Part shown: positions 1 to 12,518 of the stretch, one piece after another
Numbering within the stretch: position 1 is the first letter of the stretch
Layout of the letters: each line of letters begins with the position of its first letter
Assembly: GCA_944990035.1 (NCBI GenBank)
Contig: CALYLX010000028.1
Coordinates: forward strand, 1 to 64,000
Direction of reading: 5' to 3'
Length of the DNA stretch: 64,000 nucleotides
Source of the DNA: Clitopilus passeckerianus
Lineage: Eukaryota > Basidiomycota > Agaricomycetes > Agaricales > Entolomataceae
Notes under the pieces: model-generated
The model's input: the letters and a program-made list of their open reading frames with translations, nothing else
What the model was told of the DNA's origin: nothing
Database searches by the model: none
Program-made: the position numbers and the translations under genes

Positions 1-345
1 AATTTCATGCAAGGTGCCATCGCCAGAGCCCAGTACGATCGTGGTTTCTGAATCTGAACCCCTCAGCAGGATGTCGCCGAGCCTCTCCAGCATGCCCGGC
101 ATACGCTGTTTCGATAATGATCTACCCTCCGTTGGTGTTGTTCCAGTAAGGGCAACACAGTCTCCGTGAAGAAGGCTTTAGCGGTACCATCACCGCAAAC
201 AGGGTTATAGACAACGATGAGTCATGGAATCTCAGAAAGAGAGCCCTAGTAGTTCCTGCGCCAGTTGAGGATGATAGGATAGCACCCATATGGTGCGATT
301 GATGTGAGACCAGCGTCAGAGTCAGATCTTTCCCCATCCACAGTA
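1..345 (-). CDS. Diacylglycerol/sphingoid-base kinase catalytic domain, partial
   Basis: The N-terminal part of a DAGK-type lipid kinase; the rest lies beyond the left edge. These enzymes phosphorylate diacylglycerol, sphingoid bases or related lipids with ATP. Read on the minus strand, the family's first conserved block is visible as YNPVCGDGTAKAFF (about 150-210), then an IIIETAYAGHAGE segment, then the nucleotide-binding GSGDGTLHE motif (about 5-30). The three blocks lie in different frames, so at least two one-base shifts separate them; this could be decay or consensus error. The first exon and start codon are not resolved; the upper boundary is approximate. Kinase family is fairly secure, exact substrate is not. 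Confidence 0.55.
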
Positions 346-348
346 ACA

Positions 349-1791
349 ATGATTCCTAAACCACCAACTTTCCGCCCGTTCACATTGGCCCTTATTCAAC
401 TGGGGAACATAGGGGCAGACAAAGCTGCTAACCTTAACCATGCGCGTCAGCAGATCCTCAAAGCTGCCAATAACAAATTGAAACGACCGAACCTAATTGT
501 GCTTCCAGTATGCTTCATTTCCAAGCTGTCGCGGAGTTGCACTAACGAAGGACATAGGAATGCTTCAACTCCCCTTACGGCCATGTTCACTTCCCTGTCT
601 ATGCGGAAAACATAAACTATAAACAGGGCTCAGAGTATGACACATCCAGGTCAGAAAGCACGAGCGTCCAAATGCTTTCCTGCAGCAAAGGAAACAGGAA
701 CTTGGCTCATTGGAGGTGAAAGAGAACTCACGCCATCCGAGCTGCAATAATCTGACTGAAAATGTTCGTGCAGGGTCGATCCCTGAGCGAGATGGGGAAA
801 CGGGCAAGATATACAACACCTGTACGGTGTACAATCCCAAAGGTGCGTAACCTATCTTTTACAAGTCCTATTGACGCTCATGAAGCAACGTTCATGTAGG
901 AGACCTGATAACCATTCATCGGAAGGTCCACCTATTCGACATTGAGATTCCGGGAAAGATTAAATTCACGGTCCGTTATCCGAGTCGATACCACTGTTGC
1001 TCGGATCCCTGAGATGCCCATAGGAAAGCGAGACACTCACGGGAGGAGAGAAGCAACGAATTTCTTTGATACTGGCATGTCTTCATCGTCACGATTTCCT
1101 CCCAATGACTAAACGGAAATGAGTAGAATTTGCCCGAATTGGTCTGGGCATATGTTACGACATACGCTTCCCTGAGCTCGCGATGATTTCTGCCCGCCGT
1201 GGTAAGACATACTCTCAAAAATACCAGCGTACATTGAACTAAACATCTGTAGGTTGTCATGTTTTGATTTATCCTGGTGCATTCAACTTGACTACGGGAC
1301 CGCTCCACTGGGAACTCTTACAACGAGCACGGTCAGTAATCCTTTGAATGTGTAACTCTTTTACGCAGCTTATCCAGAGTCACAAAAGCGCTGTGGACAA
1401 TCAGGTCTTCGTGTCGATGTGTAGCCCAGCTCGAGATTTGAGCGCTGGCTACCATGCTGTATGTGAATAAACATAGTACAAGGGCAAAGCTGACTGTGGA
1501 CGATGCAGTGGGGCCATTCTATGGTGGTTGACCCTATGTAAGACCTACTATACCGCTTCGTTCCATTTTGACGCGGTTTTCTAACCGCTCCTTGTAGGGC
1601 AAGTCTGGGGAAGCGAAGGAAGGCGAAGAGATCATTTACGCAGACATTGGTCAGATCTCAAGTCGTGTCCACCAACAAAACGTCTGATTTTTTTTCTTTC
1701 AACAGAGCCTCGCGTACTCGAAGATGCTCGCCGTGGAATTCCCGTTACCATACAGCGTCGATTCGATGTTTATCCCGATGTGAGCAAGTAG
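349..1791 (+). CDS. NIT2-type nitrilase (omega-amidase-like), with apparent frameshifts
   Basis: A carbon-nitrogen hydrolase of the nitrilase superfamily. NIT2/omega-amidase enzymes deaminate alpha-ketoglutaramate and related omega-amides in cytosol or mitochondria. The start ATG at 349 gives [19 protein letters not shown]. Intron 508-557 joins VLP to ECFNSPYG, supplying the catalytic Glu. Later exons give [27 protein letters not shown] (catalytic Lys), [13 protein letters not shown] (nucleophile Cys), [33 protein letters not shown] and a C-terminal [16 protein letters not shown]. The full triad Glu-Lys-Cys is therefore present. However, about four joins are off by one base (near 648, 1050, 1100 and 1530). 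Splice sites and active-site motifs are intact, so I favour sequence errors, but a young pseudogene is possible. Confidence 0.7.
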
Positions 1792-1953
1792 AATGGCAAA
1801 AATACCAGAAATCCGTATAAGGAAATAGTTTTTTTTGTAATACCTGTAGAATACTCTAGATGTTCGTGGAAGGACCGCATTTGTAAAGAAAAAGATCACA
1901 GCCGCTGCCATCCGCTGCAACAGCACAGCACCCCTTCCCTCCTTCTACTCACC

Positions 1954-3422
1954 ATGGTCAAGGAAACGTAAGAGTTTGTGTGTATCTGAAAGATGGGAAA
2001 TGAAGGCTAAATCTCAGCTTTTGACAGTAAATTTTACGACCTTCTTGAAGTTCCTCCCAATGCCTCAGATGCTGATCTGAAAAAGGCCTACCGTAAAAAG
2101 TAGTGCAAGTTCAGCCTCACGCTGCACACTGCATTTCTGACGACCTTTTATCCAGGGCACTCCGCCTGCATCCCGACAAGGGTGGTGACCCAGAGCTCTT
2201 CAAGGAAGTGACACATGCGTAAGCGGCCTGCTATTTTCATCCAATACTGGCGCTGACCTCTTTCACAGCTACGAGGTCCTATCCGACCCTGAAAGACGTT
2301 CGATATATGATGCAAGGGGTGAAGCAGGACTCTCCGAGCAAGGTGGTATGGGTGGTATGGACCCCAGGTGTGTATTATTCGAATGAATTTTCGTTCACGT
2401 TGATCCAAATGAAAATTTCAGGATCTTTTCAGCCAGTTGTTCGGCGGAGGTGGTGGATTCTTCGGTGGAGGAGGTGGACGATCTCAAGGTCCCAAGAAGA
2501 CAAAAGATCTCGTTCACCGTGTCCACGTCTCCTTGGAAGACCTGTACAAAGGGAAGACCACTAAGCTGGCCTTGACACGAAACGTCATCTGCACAAAGTG
2601 CAAAGGCAAAGGTGGCAAGGAGGGCGCTGTGCGAACGTGCACGTCTTGTAGCGGTCGTGGTATCAAGGTTATGATGCGACAGATGGGACCTATGATCCAA
2701 CAGATACAGACCAACTGCGACGAGTGTTCGGGACGGGAGAGATGATCAACCCCAAGGATCGATGCGGTGCTTGCAAAGGGAAGAAGACGGTCTCTGACAA
2801 GAAAATGCTTGAAGTCCACATCGATAAGGGAATGAAGGGTGGCCAAACAGTTCAATTCCGGGGCGAGAGCGATCAAGCTCCTGGTGCTGAACCAGGAGAT
2901 GTGATCATTGTTATTGAAGAGAAGCCACACGACCGCTTCAAACGCCACGAAAACGACCTCATTATCGAATTCAAGATCGATATCCTGACTGCATTGGCAG
3001 GAGGTCAGTTTGCCATTAAACATCTCGACGACAGGGCTCTCCTTGTCCACCTTGAACCAGGAGAGGTGATCAAGAATGGTGAGTGTAGTGGACTTGGCAC
3101 TTTCCCCATAACTAATGTTCTTCTTTTTCAAGGCGATCTTAAAGTTATCTATGGCCAAGGCATGCCGTCTCAACGGCATCACGAACCAGGAGATATGTAC
3201 GTCAAGCTGGACGTCGTCTTCCCCGAGTCTATCGATATCGACAAGATTCCTCTCCTCGAGCAAGCACTGCCTCCTCGGCAACCCCTCGAAAGCTTTGAGA
3301 AGAATGTACTCATGGAGGAGGTACGCCTCAACGACACCGATAGTCGACACAAGGGTGGTATTACGGATGACCACATGGACGAAGATTCAGACGAGCCTAG
3401 AGTACAGTGTGCCAACCAGTGA
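1954..3422 (+). CDS. YDJ1: Type I DnaJ/Hsp40 co-chaperone, Ydj1-like
   Basis: A class A J-protein that stimulates Hsp70 ATPase and delivers unfolded clients. The J domain starts TKFYDLLEVPPNASDADLKK and carries the HPD motif (LHPDKGG). A glycine/phenylalanine-rich linker follows (about 2430-2500). The cysteine-rich zinc domain has the repeats CTKCKGKG, CTSCSGRG, CDECSG and CGACKGKK. The substrate-binding C-terminal domains follow. The protein ends VQCANQ, a CaaX-type farnesylation signal like that of Ydj1, which suggests anchoring at ER and other cytosolic membranes. Four or more short introns are present. One base appears missing in the run TCGGGACGGG near 2730, since a third G restores the fourth zinc repeat. 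Confidence 0.93.
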
Positions 3423-3585
3423 TCTCATTTGTATCCGTTAATTGTAGGAGCATTCGATTTTCCAACCCATAGATACTAGCATCATGTACACTGTAAACAT
3501 AGTCGACCATACATCATTTTAATACCTTTGCTAGGAATCCCAGCTGGTCTAGTGTGCATGAGCGTGAGCATTGGTATCGAATCCG

Positions 3586-4203
3586 TCAATTGTTTACGGG
3601 ACGTACGACTGGGTTGCGCTTAAAAGCTTCATATAGATCTCTATTGAAGAAACTGACTTCTGTTTCGTTTTCTGCACAGCATTTGGTCAGAGTCAACCTT
3701 AAATGAGAATGACTCAGCTCACCAAACCCTAAGGCAGCCAAGGTTTGGCTGTCGTCGTCAAGAATCCAATCGTCATGGTCGAGGTTGATAATCAAGTTGT
3801 TCGTCTATATGAGGTTCAACAGACATGTTCAGAGTTAAAATGAAGAGGAAGGCTGACCTTGGCGCCATGAGCCTTGGTATAAAGTTTCAACGTATCTTGC
3901 ATGCTATTGGTCATCTGATAGCCTCAAAAACAGAGGATCCCACCTAAAGAGACGTTGCGATATGGCTTCCATCCTGGCTTGCTGAGTACAGCTACGAAAT
4001 TAGACCTTGATCGAAAGGTGATCCTTCTGGGGCAGTAGTATACCTTGACGCACGATCTCCTTGAGCTGGCCGACCGTTGTCGTTTCAAGGTTTATGGTGC
4101 AGCACAAGGCTCTTCTCCGTCCTAAACTCGAAAGATTTAATGACCCGGACTGTAAGGGTAGCAGATGTCTTGGGGCGAGTAGTGTTCGTGAGTATTTCGC
4201 CAT
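3586..4203 (-). CDS. Small protein with ubiquitin-like beta-grasp domain
   Basis: A short multi-exon gene reading toward the DnaJ gene. Exon 1 starts MAKYSRTLLAPRHLLPL and gives CTINLETTTVGQLKEIVRQ, which looks like strand 2 and helix 1 of a ubiquitin fold. After three small exons the end reads DDDSQTLAALGFGNETEVSFF and then NRDLYEAFKRNPVV. The 'D-D-x-TLAxLG' turn followed by a hydrophobic strand is characteristic of ubiquitin-like domains. The predicted product is only about 130-150 residues. I do not recognise the specific family. Its start is 205 bp from the divergent beta-glucosidase. The strand and exon order are fairly secure; the fold call is inferred from local motifs. Confidence 0.5.
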
Positions 4204-4408
4204 GGTCGTTGAACGTTGAGGCTAGATGCTAATAATTTTTGATCGCAGAAACGGCTCGAAGGGGCCGAACTCAATTGAGGGGTTAGTATGCCCGACGTAT
4301 TGCCGAACCCGTCATACGACCATGCCTGTGGACCCGTTGCCTCAAAATCCCGTAAATAAAAGCCTTGGGGTTTATTGAATCATACAAGCTCTTCTGCGTA
4401 TAACCACC
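4204..4408. promoter_or_regulatory. Shared divergent promoter region
   Basis: A 205-bp space between the start codons of the ubiquitin-like gene (-) and the GH3 gene (+). A TATA-like TAAATAAAAG lies about 50 bp upstream of the beta-glucosidase ATG. No clear operator or repeat was recognised. The promoter role is inferred from position only. Confidence 0.35.
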
Positions 4409-7400
4409 ATGCCCCGCCCCTTCTTGGAAGCGTCTATCCCAGACATTGTTGCGAAACTCAAGACCGAAGAGAAAATCTCACTCTTAGCGGGACCCAACTG
4501 GTGGAATACTACTCCAATTGAACGACTTGGTATTCCGTCCATTCGTATGAGCGATGGCCCAAATGTACTGCATTCTTTGTTCCGTGCTAAGCTTTGCGAT
4601 TGACTGGTCCAAGGGTGTTCGTGGATCTTCTCATTTTGTGTCGACCCCAGCCCAATGCCTCCCGGTCCGTAATCATCCACAATTGAGCCTCGTTTTCGAT
4701 CTCCTGACCGAAGTTCCGTACCAGTGTGCGACCGCCCTTGGCTCTACCTTTGACCCGGATCTCGTGAACTCAGTCGGTGTTTTCTTGGGTCAAGAAACCA
4801 AAATAAAGTCATCTGTCATCCTCTTGGCTCCAACTTGTAACATTCAAAGGAATCCCTTGGGTGGCCGCTCCTTTGAATCTTTTCCGAAGATCCGCATCTA
4901 TCAGGTACGTAGCCGCGTCTCCTCTCCAGAATTCGGGCTCAACAGGAACTTGAAGGTACACTAGCGGCTGCATATGTCAAAGGTTTACAATCGGAAGGCG
5001 TTTCAGCTAGTAAGATGTTCGCTCCGGCATGCCTATCGTTGCTCATGGTCCATACCAAGCCATCAAGCACTTAGTAGGAAATGACCAAGAGCACGAACGA
5101 ACAGCCGCTGAATCTGTGGTGTCCCCTCGTGCCTTGAGAGAAATATACCTGTACCCGTGAGCGCCCAACTGATATACGATTCGGATCACGATTGAAATAG
5201 TGGATAGATTCATGTTGGCTCAGAAGCACGCAAAACCCTGGGCATTCATGACGTCGTAGGTTTCATGATGTTCTATTTCTTTTCCGAAACTGACTTTGGT
5301 CAAGGTACGGTCGCATCAACGGCACGCACTGCTCGGAGAATAGGGAACTCTTAACTGACCTTCTCCGGGATGAGTGGAAGTTCGATGGTTTGATCATCAG
5401 CGACTGGTAATTCTCCGTCATCCATTCCCAAAGATTGCCCTAATCCCACCTTCGTGAAGGTATGGAACCTATGGCGTTGACCAGCCAATCAATGCCGGTT
5501 TGGATTTGGAGATGCCTGGACCGCCGCGCTGGAGGCAACCTTTACTAGTGCTGCAATGCTTGTCAGCTCAGAAGCTTCGCATGGAGTCCATAAATGAACG
5601 CGTCACCAACCTACTTTCTTTCGTGCAACGCCAAGCACAGCGAAACCCTAATGTTGTCTATGGGGATGGATTAGAACGCTCTCGTGATTCACCTGAACTC
5701 CGAGCTTTCTGTAGGCAGGTAGCAGCCGAAGGCATGGTACTCCTCAAGAACCGAGGCGACGTTCTCCCAGTATCACTCAACAAACATAAGAGGATTGCCG
5801 TCATTGGGCCAAACGCCAAAGAACGTGTTATCTCAGGTGGGGGCTCCGCAGCTCTCAAACCCACGTACGTAGTCTCGCCCTGGATTGGACTTCATGACAA
5901 TGCTCCTAAAGGAGTCGAGGTCCTGTACGAGCTGGGATGCTACGGTGAGTACTCTGGGTTGAATAGCTCGTATAGACGCTGATTATGCTCCCCAGCGCAC
6001 AAATATCTTCCAACTCTGGAAACCCTGCTCAGGACCTCCAATGGCCAGCCCGGGTGGACCTGCACTTTTTTAACAACAAGGATGACGGCACTCTCTCGGA
6101 TCCTGTTGAATCTCTGGTCGTCAACGACACAGGATCAAGCTCAACGACTTCCTCCCCAAAGGTCTGGAAGAACATTGGTCTATCAAGCTGGAAGGCAAGA
6201 TGATTTTCGAGAAGTCGTCTGAATTCGAATTCGGGCTAACCGTTGCTGGTTCGCCCTCTCGTTATTTTTGTTGATACCAAATCTCAGAAGTACTCCACAG
6301 GTCGAGCAAAACTGTGGGTTGATGGATCCCTGCTAATCGACAACTGGACGAAACAAACACCCGGCGATTTCTTCTACGGGTGAGTCTGGATTTTATCCCC
6401 TAAAACATTTCACCTACATGTACCACTGTCTTCAGCCAAGGCACTATAGAGGAGAAAGCGACGATTAACGTCACCGCTGGGAAGACCTACGACATTGTAG
6501 TGGTATACACCAACTCTCCCTCAGACGGTGACGATGATAAAGCAGAGGGTAGACTCTCTCAGCCTGCTTTGATGCGTGGTGTGGTATGCTTCCCGATCTA
6601 CGTTAGACAAAGCGTGAATACTAAAGCACCTTGCGGTCCTGCAGCGTCTAGGTGGATGCGAAAAGATCGACCCAGAAGAGTCCATCCAGGCCGCTGTTTC
6701 CCTCGCAAAGACAGTTGACGTTGTGGTATTCGTTGGGGGCTTGTCCCCCGAATGGGAAGCCGAAGGGTTTGATAGACCTTCACTCCAACTTCCAGGGCTC
6801 CAGAACCAAGCCATCCAGAGATTAGCCGAAGCCAACTCAAATGTCGTTGTTGTCATACAGGCGGTGAGCGCATTTCGGAAGGACTATTTCAGGAAAGCTC
6901 TCTGACTGTCATTTAGGGCTCCGCTGCAGCAATGCCTTGGGTGGAACAGGTCGCAGGTGTACTTCAAGCTTGGTACTCCGGCAATGAAGCCGGGAATGCC
7001 CTTGCAGATGTTGTCTACGGAAAGATTAATCCAGGAGGTCGCCTTCCTCTTACGCTTCCCGTGGCCATGCAGGATATTCCAGCATACCCCAACCATCGTA
7101 GCGAAAATGGGAAGATTCAGTGGGTCTTCTGATTCATTTTTTTTGTAATTGTTACCTCATGCGTCTGGGGTTAGTTACCGTGAAGACCTCTTCGTGGGAT
7201 ACAAGCATTACCAGGCTAGGAGCATCAAACCACTCTTTCCCTTTGGGTAGGTAATAAATTTCTACGCCAATTCGGTTGACTGATCCCTTGTCGAAGCTTT
7301 GGCCTCTCGTATACAACCTTTGCGTTGTCGGGGTTGTGCATCAAGACCGATTCAACGGAGAACAACGATATCCAAGTGGTCGTCTCCGTGTCGGTCGCCA

Positions 7401-7702
7401 ACACTGGATGGTCTGTTGGCTCAGACGTTGCGCAAGTATATATTGAGTATCCTGATGTTGGCCTTACGACGCCCAAGCTTCAGTTGAAAGGTTTCGCAAA
7501 GGCGAGAGATATTTCCCCTGGAAAGTCCACAGAAGTAAATGTTACACTGGACAAATATGGGATGGCATATTGGGATGCTGAGAGAAAGCACTGGCGGATC
7601 GCTTCTGGGAAGTATACTGTCCATGTTAGAAGGAACTCAGAGGAGCTGGGCCTTGAGGGCACGTTTGAGCTGAAGAAAGATTTGATTTGGACTGGATTGT
7701 AA
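4409..7702 (+). CDS. GH3 beta-glucosidase with PA14 insert, intracellular type
   Basis: Hydrolyses terminal beta-D-glucosides such as cellobiose by a retaining mechanism. The start MPRPFLEASIPDIVAKL has no signal peptide, pointing to an intracellular cellobiose-using enzyme. Motifs in order: SDGPNGVRGSSHF, LLAPTCNIQRNPLGGRSFES, a Lys-His pair in the 'AIKHLVGNDQEHER' block, then the nucleophile Asp in LIISDWYGTYG (near 5395-5465, split by an intron). A PA14 carbohydrate-binding module follows (RAKLWVDGSLLIDNW, about 6295-6345). The second alpha/beta domain is next, and a C-terminal fibronectin type III-like domain ends the protein. About a dozen introns are visible. One-base shifts occur near 4880 (TTTT for TTTTT), 6066-6071 (one T short) and 6130; intact motifs around each argue for sequence error. 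Confidence 0.9.
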
Positions 7703-7767
7703 GCTGTAATTTAAATTGACGCGATATACTACCAAATTTGGAAATCCATTCATACCTTCCATGTCCA

Positions 7768-10541
7768 ATGCATGAACCTCGTCAAGACCCCGTACACTAA
7801 CAAAACTCTCAGAGATCTTGACGGCGCTGACCGTGCTAGAGTCAGAAGAAACAGAGAATTCAAAGTCGCTTATAGATCTTCTCAATGCAAAAGAACCAGT
7901 CGTTGGATCTCTCGCCCGTCTCGACGGTCTCCGACCCCAAATCGACGTCCTTCACCAACATTCATTCTTACTCAGGCAGCAGGTATCAATTACAGCAAAG
8001 ACTGCAGAAAGAGTCGGGAGATCTGTCCGCTCGCTCGATGAGGAGATTAAACGTGTCCGCGAAGCTGCCGATCGTGTCGGCCAGGTCATAGAGTTAAAGG
8101 TGTGTGTCAGTGAATATTCCGTGTTCGCATGCTCACTGTATATGGCCAGTCTTCTTTAGCCGACCTACAAACCTCTATCGAACTTCAAGACTGGGAGTCC
8201 GCTGCAAGGCATTGCGCACGAGCAATGGCTCTGCCTGCTGATGTGATCTCTGGCCGCTTTGCTGAGTTGACCGTGGTCAGTGTCTTCGGCATTCAAATTT
8301 GCGGCCACTAGCTAATCCCTTGCAGCCTACGTCTGAGAGTCACTATCCGCCACCGCAGACATTGCAAATGGCAAGAGAATCTCTTCTCAAGACCTTCCGT
8401 CGCAACTTTGAGCAAGCCTCTCAATCTCGCGACGCGGCGTCCACCACCAGGTTCTTCAAACTTTTCCCCGCTATTGGCTGGGAGGAAGAGGGTATCAACG
8501 CATATGCCGAATTCGTTGTCGACCTTGTACTTGTGAAAGCCCCATCAAGTGCTAAAAGTTTGTCATTTGGTATTCCTAAGCTGAGATGCTTACTCACACA
8601 CTTGAAGCTTCTTCGCCTCTATATTTCACAACATCGTTGACGGCTTTCTTCGAGGGGGTTGCTATGATTGCTGAACAGCATCGTCCGGTTGTCGAGAAAT
8701 ACTATGGCCAAGGAAAAATGCAGCGCGTCATCCAGCGCCTTCTCCAGGAAAGCGATCGTGTCACAAGGAACCTCATTGACACATGGGAAGAAGAACGAGA
8801 TATCAAACGAAAAGTAAGGACCAGAAACACCACCTACTCAACATAGACTTCATTGACCCTCAGTCAAGCTATCAGACATCAAAAACAACACACCCAGCTC
8901 AATTCAATCTAGGAATATCCAACGGCCGGCGCCAAATTCGTCTGTGGAGGAAAGTGGCATTGATTTGCGTGAAATTGATAAGTCTACCTCTGAACTGGCC
9001 AGCATGATAGGACGATGGCACCTATTTCGGAAGTTCCTGGTTGAATACATAAATGTAAGTCAGGAACTCCTGCTGAGTTGCATCTTCCTAATGTCAAGGC
9101 TATTAGGACGGACCCAGCGATGGTGATGAGCAGACTACCCCAATATACCGGGATCCATGAAGGAAATGTTGCAGTCCTTGGATTCTACTGCCTCCAAAAG
9201 CTCTTCGAAGAACTGGCTAATACATATTATGTGCCGCTAGAAATCTGGTACACTCGGGTCAGCATTGAAAAGGTTTGTCCGAGGCTACCGCAGGAAATTG
9301 TCACAATGATCTCATTACACATCATTTTGCAGGTGCATCGACTTTCAGATGTCGACACATCACAGCTACCACCCACCAGCACAACACCGGATGACGCATT
9401 CTACATCTTTAAAATGGTTCTCTTGCGAATCACCTCCACTGGCTCTGCAGACGTCGTCGATCGCTGCCTTAAACAACTTCGTGAAGTGATAGAAACTGAT
9501 TTTATTAATGTCATCCGCAAGAAACTGGATGACATATATCGACCAGGCGCACGGTCCGAGAGAAATGAAAGAGAACAGAGAATGGCCTTCATAGTCAGTC
9601 TCGTTCTACCCTTCTAGTCAACCTGCCCTCACGCATTTGTGTGAAAGATCATATTGAATGATCTGGACATCTCGTCCTCCCACCTCGACCGTCTCCTCCG
9701 AGATCTAGGAGAAAGTCCTCCGATCGAACAATATTATCTCACTGATACCCAGGTTACCATCAAGAGTCAGCTTTCGAACTTCTCTTCACTTGGCTCGAAG
9801 TTCAGATCAACACTCAGAGTACGTGGTCAAAGAATCCCCTCGTTGCGGTCTAAGTTGACAGTTCTGTGTAGGCTGGAATCGAGCAGATATTCAATCAACT
9901 TTTGCGACCCAAACTACGAACCTTCACGACGGATGTATATAAGGACACCAACTACTTGCTGGACGAGGACGCCTATGCACAGGCGGAATATCAGGATACC
10001 ATACGGAAGCGGTTCATTAAAACCTGGGAAGGACTCGTGGATGGATATAAGGTATGGGCTTAGAATAAGCAGATTCAGGCTTTCTGACAGATGTTTCAAT
10101 AGGATGCATTCACGGACAGAAACTATCGTTTATTCTTTGGACTAGCGTTAGATTTTGTTCTTCGTCCTTGGGAGAAATTGATTGTTACCATGAAGTTCTC
10201 AGAGGTGAGATAATGAACAAAGGTTGGGACCATGACTATCATCTCATTATATTATAGCTCGGTGCGATTCGCTTTGATCGCGACCTTCGAGCCATAACGT
10301 CTTACCTGGCCTCTCAAACTGCATTTGGCGATGCTCGGGAGAAATTCGTGCGGTTGCAGCAAATATCCACCCTTTTGAACCTTGACGTTGTAAGAAATCC
10401 ACGAGAACGTGTTCTAAAAAAGCGATATATGCTGATATGTGGTTTCAGGATGAAGATGTCGATGAATTCTATAATAGTTCCGGGATAACATGGAAATTGA
10501 CGAATACCGAAGCACGAGCAATAGCTAGCCTGAAAATGTAG
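7768..10541 (+). CDS. COG4: Conserved oligomeric Golgi complex subunit 4
   Basis: A subunit of the COG tether, which holds retrograde intra-Golgi vesicles and interacts with SNAREs. The N-terminal coiled coil reads LRQQVSITAKTAERVGRSV, then VRSLDEEIKRVREAADRVG, typical of COG4. It is followed by the block ELQDWESAARHCARAMALP and RFFKLFPAIGWEEEGINAY, which is diagnostic for this subunit. The rest is helical, ending TNTEARAIASLKM. Around ten short introns interrupt it. The likely start MHEPRQDPRTLTKLSEIL needs one more C in the CCCC run at 7788-7791, because the conserved TLTKLSEILTALTVLESEE segment lies one frame away from the ATG. The gene runs convergently into VPS2 with only 32 bp between stop codons. 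Confidence 0.88.
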
Positions 10542-10573
10542 TTCCACCAAGCTGAGAAAGCTATAGCCTGGGT

Positions 10574-11512
10574 TCAGCCTCTTCGCAATGCGTCCAACCT
10601 TGCTTGGAGCGCATCTTCATCTGACATGCCACCAGCACCCGAACTTCCGCTTGCGGAAGTATCTGCTGGACGATTTGGCCCCCTTCGCCGAGGGCAACTG
10701 GTGTACGAGTGGTAGGGCAGATGTAGCTGTTGCGATGCCGGTTGGTGCATCGGTCAGCTACAGGGAGATACGTGAATAAATTATAGCTAGCCCAGAGAAA
10801 GTAACAAACCTGATGTGATAAATCCACGCCTATTTCATCCAACACCTCCTTCAAAATCTTATCACCTTCTTCCTCCTCATCCTCTTCTTCATCCATTACC
10901 TCGTCAATTGTATCCGACATCATGCCCTCTTTCATATCCATCATCGAACTCTCTTTCTCAAAGTCATTCATAATTTTCTGGATCCCCGGAAGGTTCAGTC
11001 CGCGATTCATTGAGGCCATGGCCTGGTACACCATTCATGTCAGGTATTGAGAGCTTGAGAGCTGTAATTGGGATACACACACGAGTTGCCCCCCGCATTG
11101 CTTCTGCCATTTGCTGATTACTTCTGAGAGTTTGTATCCGCAGCCCGACGGCTTGGAGTTGGGTTCGCATTTGATAGAACTTCTGGACATATCTTCGAGT
11201 TCGGACTAGGTCCTTGGCCATCACCTTGCAAGCATTCTGTGGGGAATGAATGAAGATATGTTACGTACAGCGAGTAATTAGAGCATACCATCTGGCCAGC
11301 TTTAGCGCTTTTCTTGATGTCCATTACCAGTTTCTTCTCGCTCTGCTCCAGTTTGCTGCGCTCTCTGTCAAGCTCCCTCTGAGCTTTGGCCAGTGACCGC
11401 TGATGCTGGCGTAGCCGCTCTGCCGGGGTAACAGTTCTCCCAAAGAGAGTTTCCTGTATTTTATATCAGATACAATCCCAGCATATGGGCACCAACTCAC
11501 GATGATGTTCAT
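10574..11512 (-). CDS. VPS2: ESCRT-III subunit VPS2 (CHMP2)
   Basis: An ESCRT-III protein that forms membrane-remodelling filaments with Vps24 and Snf7 and recruits Vps4 for endosomal sorting and cytokinesis. Exon 1 codes only for MNII. The next exon opens ETLFGRTVTPAERLRQHQRS, a signature of the family. The basic helical core follows (KKLVMDIKKSAKAGQMNACK, KDLVRTRRYVQKFY). Then come AMASMNRGLNLPGIQKIM, an acidic stretch and ILKEVLDEIGVDLSHQ. The protein ends DEDALQARLDALRRG, a C-terminal MIM1 motif that binds the Vps4 MIT domain. A one-base shift lies between the LTDAPTGIATATSALPL exon start and the MIM1 frame, near 10660-10680. The start codon is 69 bp from the divergent AN1 gene. Confidence 0.92.
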
Positions 11513-11581
11513 GATGAGGGCAAGAGGAGAAAGAGATGATGACTGTAGCTGTAGCGCACAGAGTCCTTACTCCTTACGATC

Positions 11582-12518
11582 ATGATGTCGGACTCTCACT
11601 CGTTACTCCATGTTGGAACACAGTGCTCACATCCTTTCTGCCATCAGGTCGATTTCTTGCCAATTCAATGTCAATGCGAGAGAAATTTTTGCGGTGGGCA
11701 CTACAAACCAGAAGACCATGACTGTCCTGTAAAGCCTACCGAGTCCACGACTGATCAATTGCAGCCAACTCTAAAGCCAATCAAACGCTGCGCTCTACCT
11801 AACTGTCAGAATCTTGCCTTGGATGCCTTCAATGATAATTCCCCTCCTACCTGCTCCAAGTGCCAACTGTCCTTCTGTGCTCAGTAAGATTAGAGTTTGT
11901 GGTCACTTGGCATGGCTCTTCTGATAGCCTTCTCTAGGCATCGATATCCAGACTCCCATGACTGTTCTCCACCGGTGGAAACGGGCTCCCGGAAGAACGG
12001 AGATGCACGTAATCTACTCATGAAGCACTTTCCGAAGAAGACAGGCGCACCGAAGCCCAGCCATAAATCCCAGAAACCGTTGACTGCTCAACAACGGAAG
12101 ATTGAGCTCATGAAGATCCGTCATCATGCAAAACCCGGAGACCCCAAAGATCAAGCTGTGTCCCTGCCAGTGGACCAGCGCGTTAATGTCAAGGTCAAAG
12201 CCGGGGATGTTGAAAAGGTGTATTGGTTCCGGAAGGTTTGTCAAGCGACATTGCTCATCCACGATCCTGACGGCCTAAGGCATTCCTGGCAGAATCTATC
12301 CACAGGCAAAGTTCTGGACTGTCTTGCACGCCATTTCAATCTGTCCACCACGCAGGTAACCTTTTGCTAACTCGTGGTGAAACTCTTGGTGACAATTTCT
12401 TCCATTAGCCCCTTCGATTGTTTCACCTCGAAGGCATACCTTACAGAACGATTCTGTCTTCGCAGAAGAGATTGAAGATGGAGATACGGTTCTTATTGAG
12501 CATGTCCCACAAACTTAG
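11582..12518 (+). CDS. AN1-type zinc finger protein, ZFAND1/Cuz1-like
   Basis: Proteins of this type link the proteasome and Cdc48/p97 during arsenite and proteotoxic stress and help clear stress granules. Two AN1 zinc fingers are visible. The first is HVGTQCSHPFCHQVDFLPIQ followed by CERNFCGGHYKPEDHDC. The second is CALPNCQNLALDAF, then CSKCQLSFCAQHRYPDSHDC across an intron. A basic linker (QRKIELMKIRHHAKPGDPKD) leads to a C-terminal ubiquitin-like segment (VYWFRK, TGKVLDCLARHFNLSTTQ) ending IEDGDTVLIEHVPQT. The two-AN1 plus Ubl order matches Cuz1/ZFAND1 rather than ZFAND2. A one-base shift near 12450 separates RLFHLEG from the final segment. Confidence 0.82.

Noticed and set aside
2514..3374. 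Long open frame of 286 codons on the minus strand
   Set aside because: It lies wholly antisense to the DnaJ exons, whose zinc-finger and CaaX motifs are unmistakable. No recognisable domain in the antisense product.
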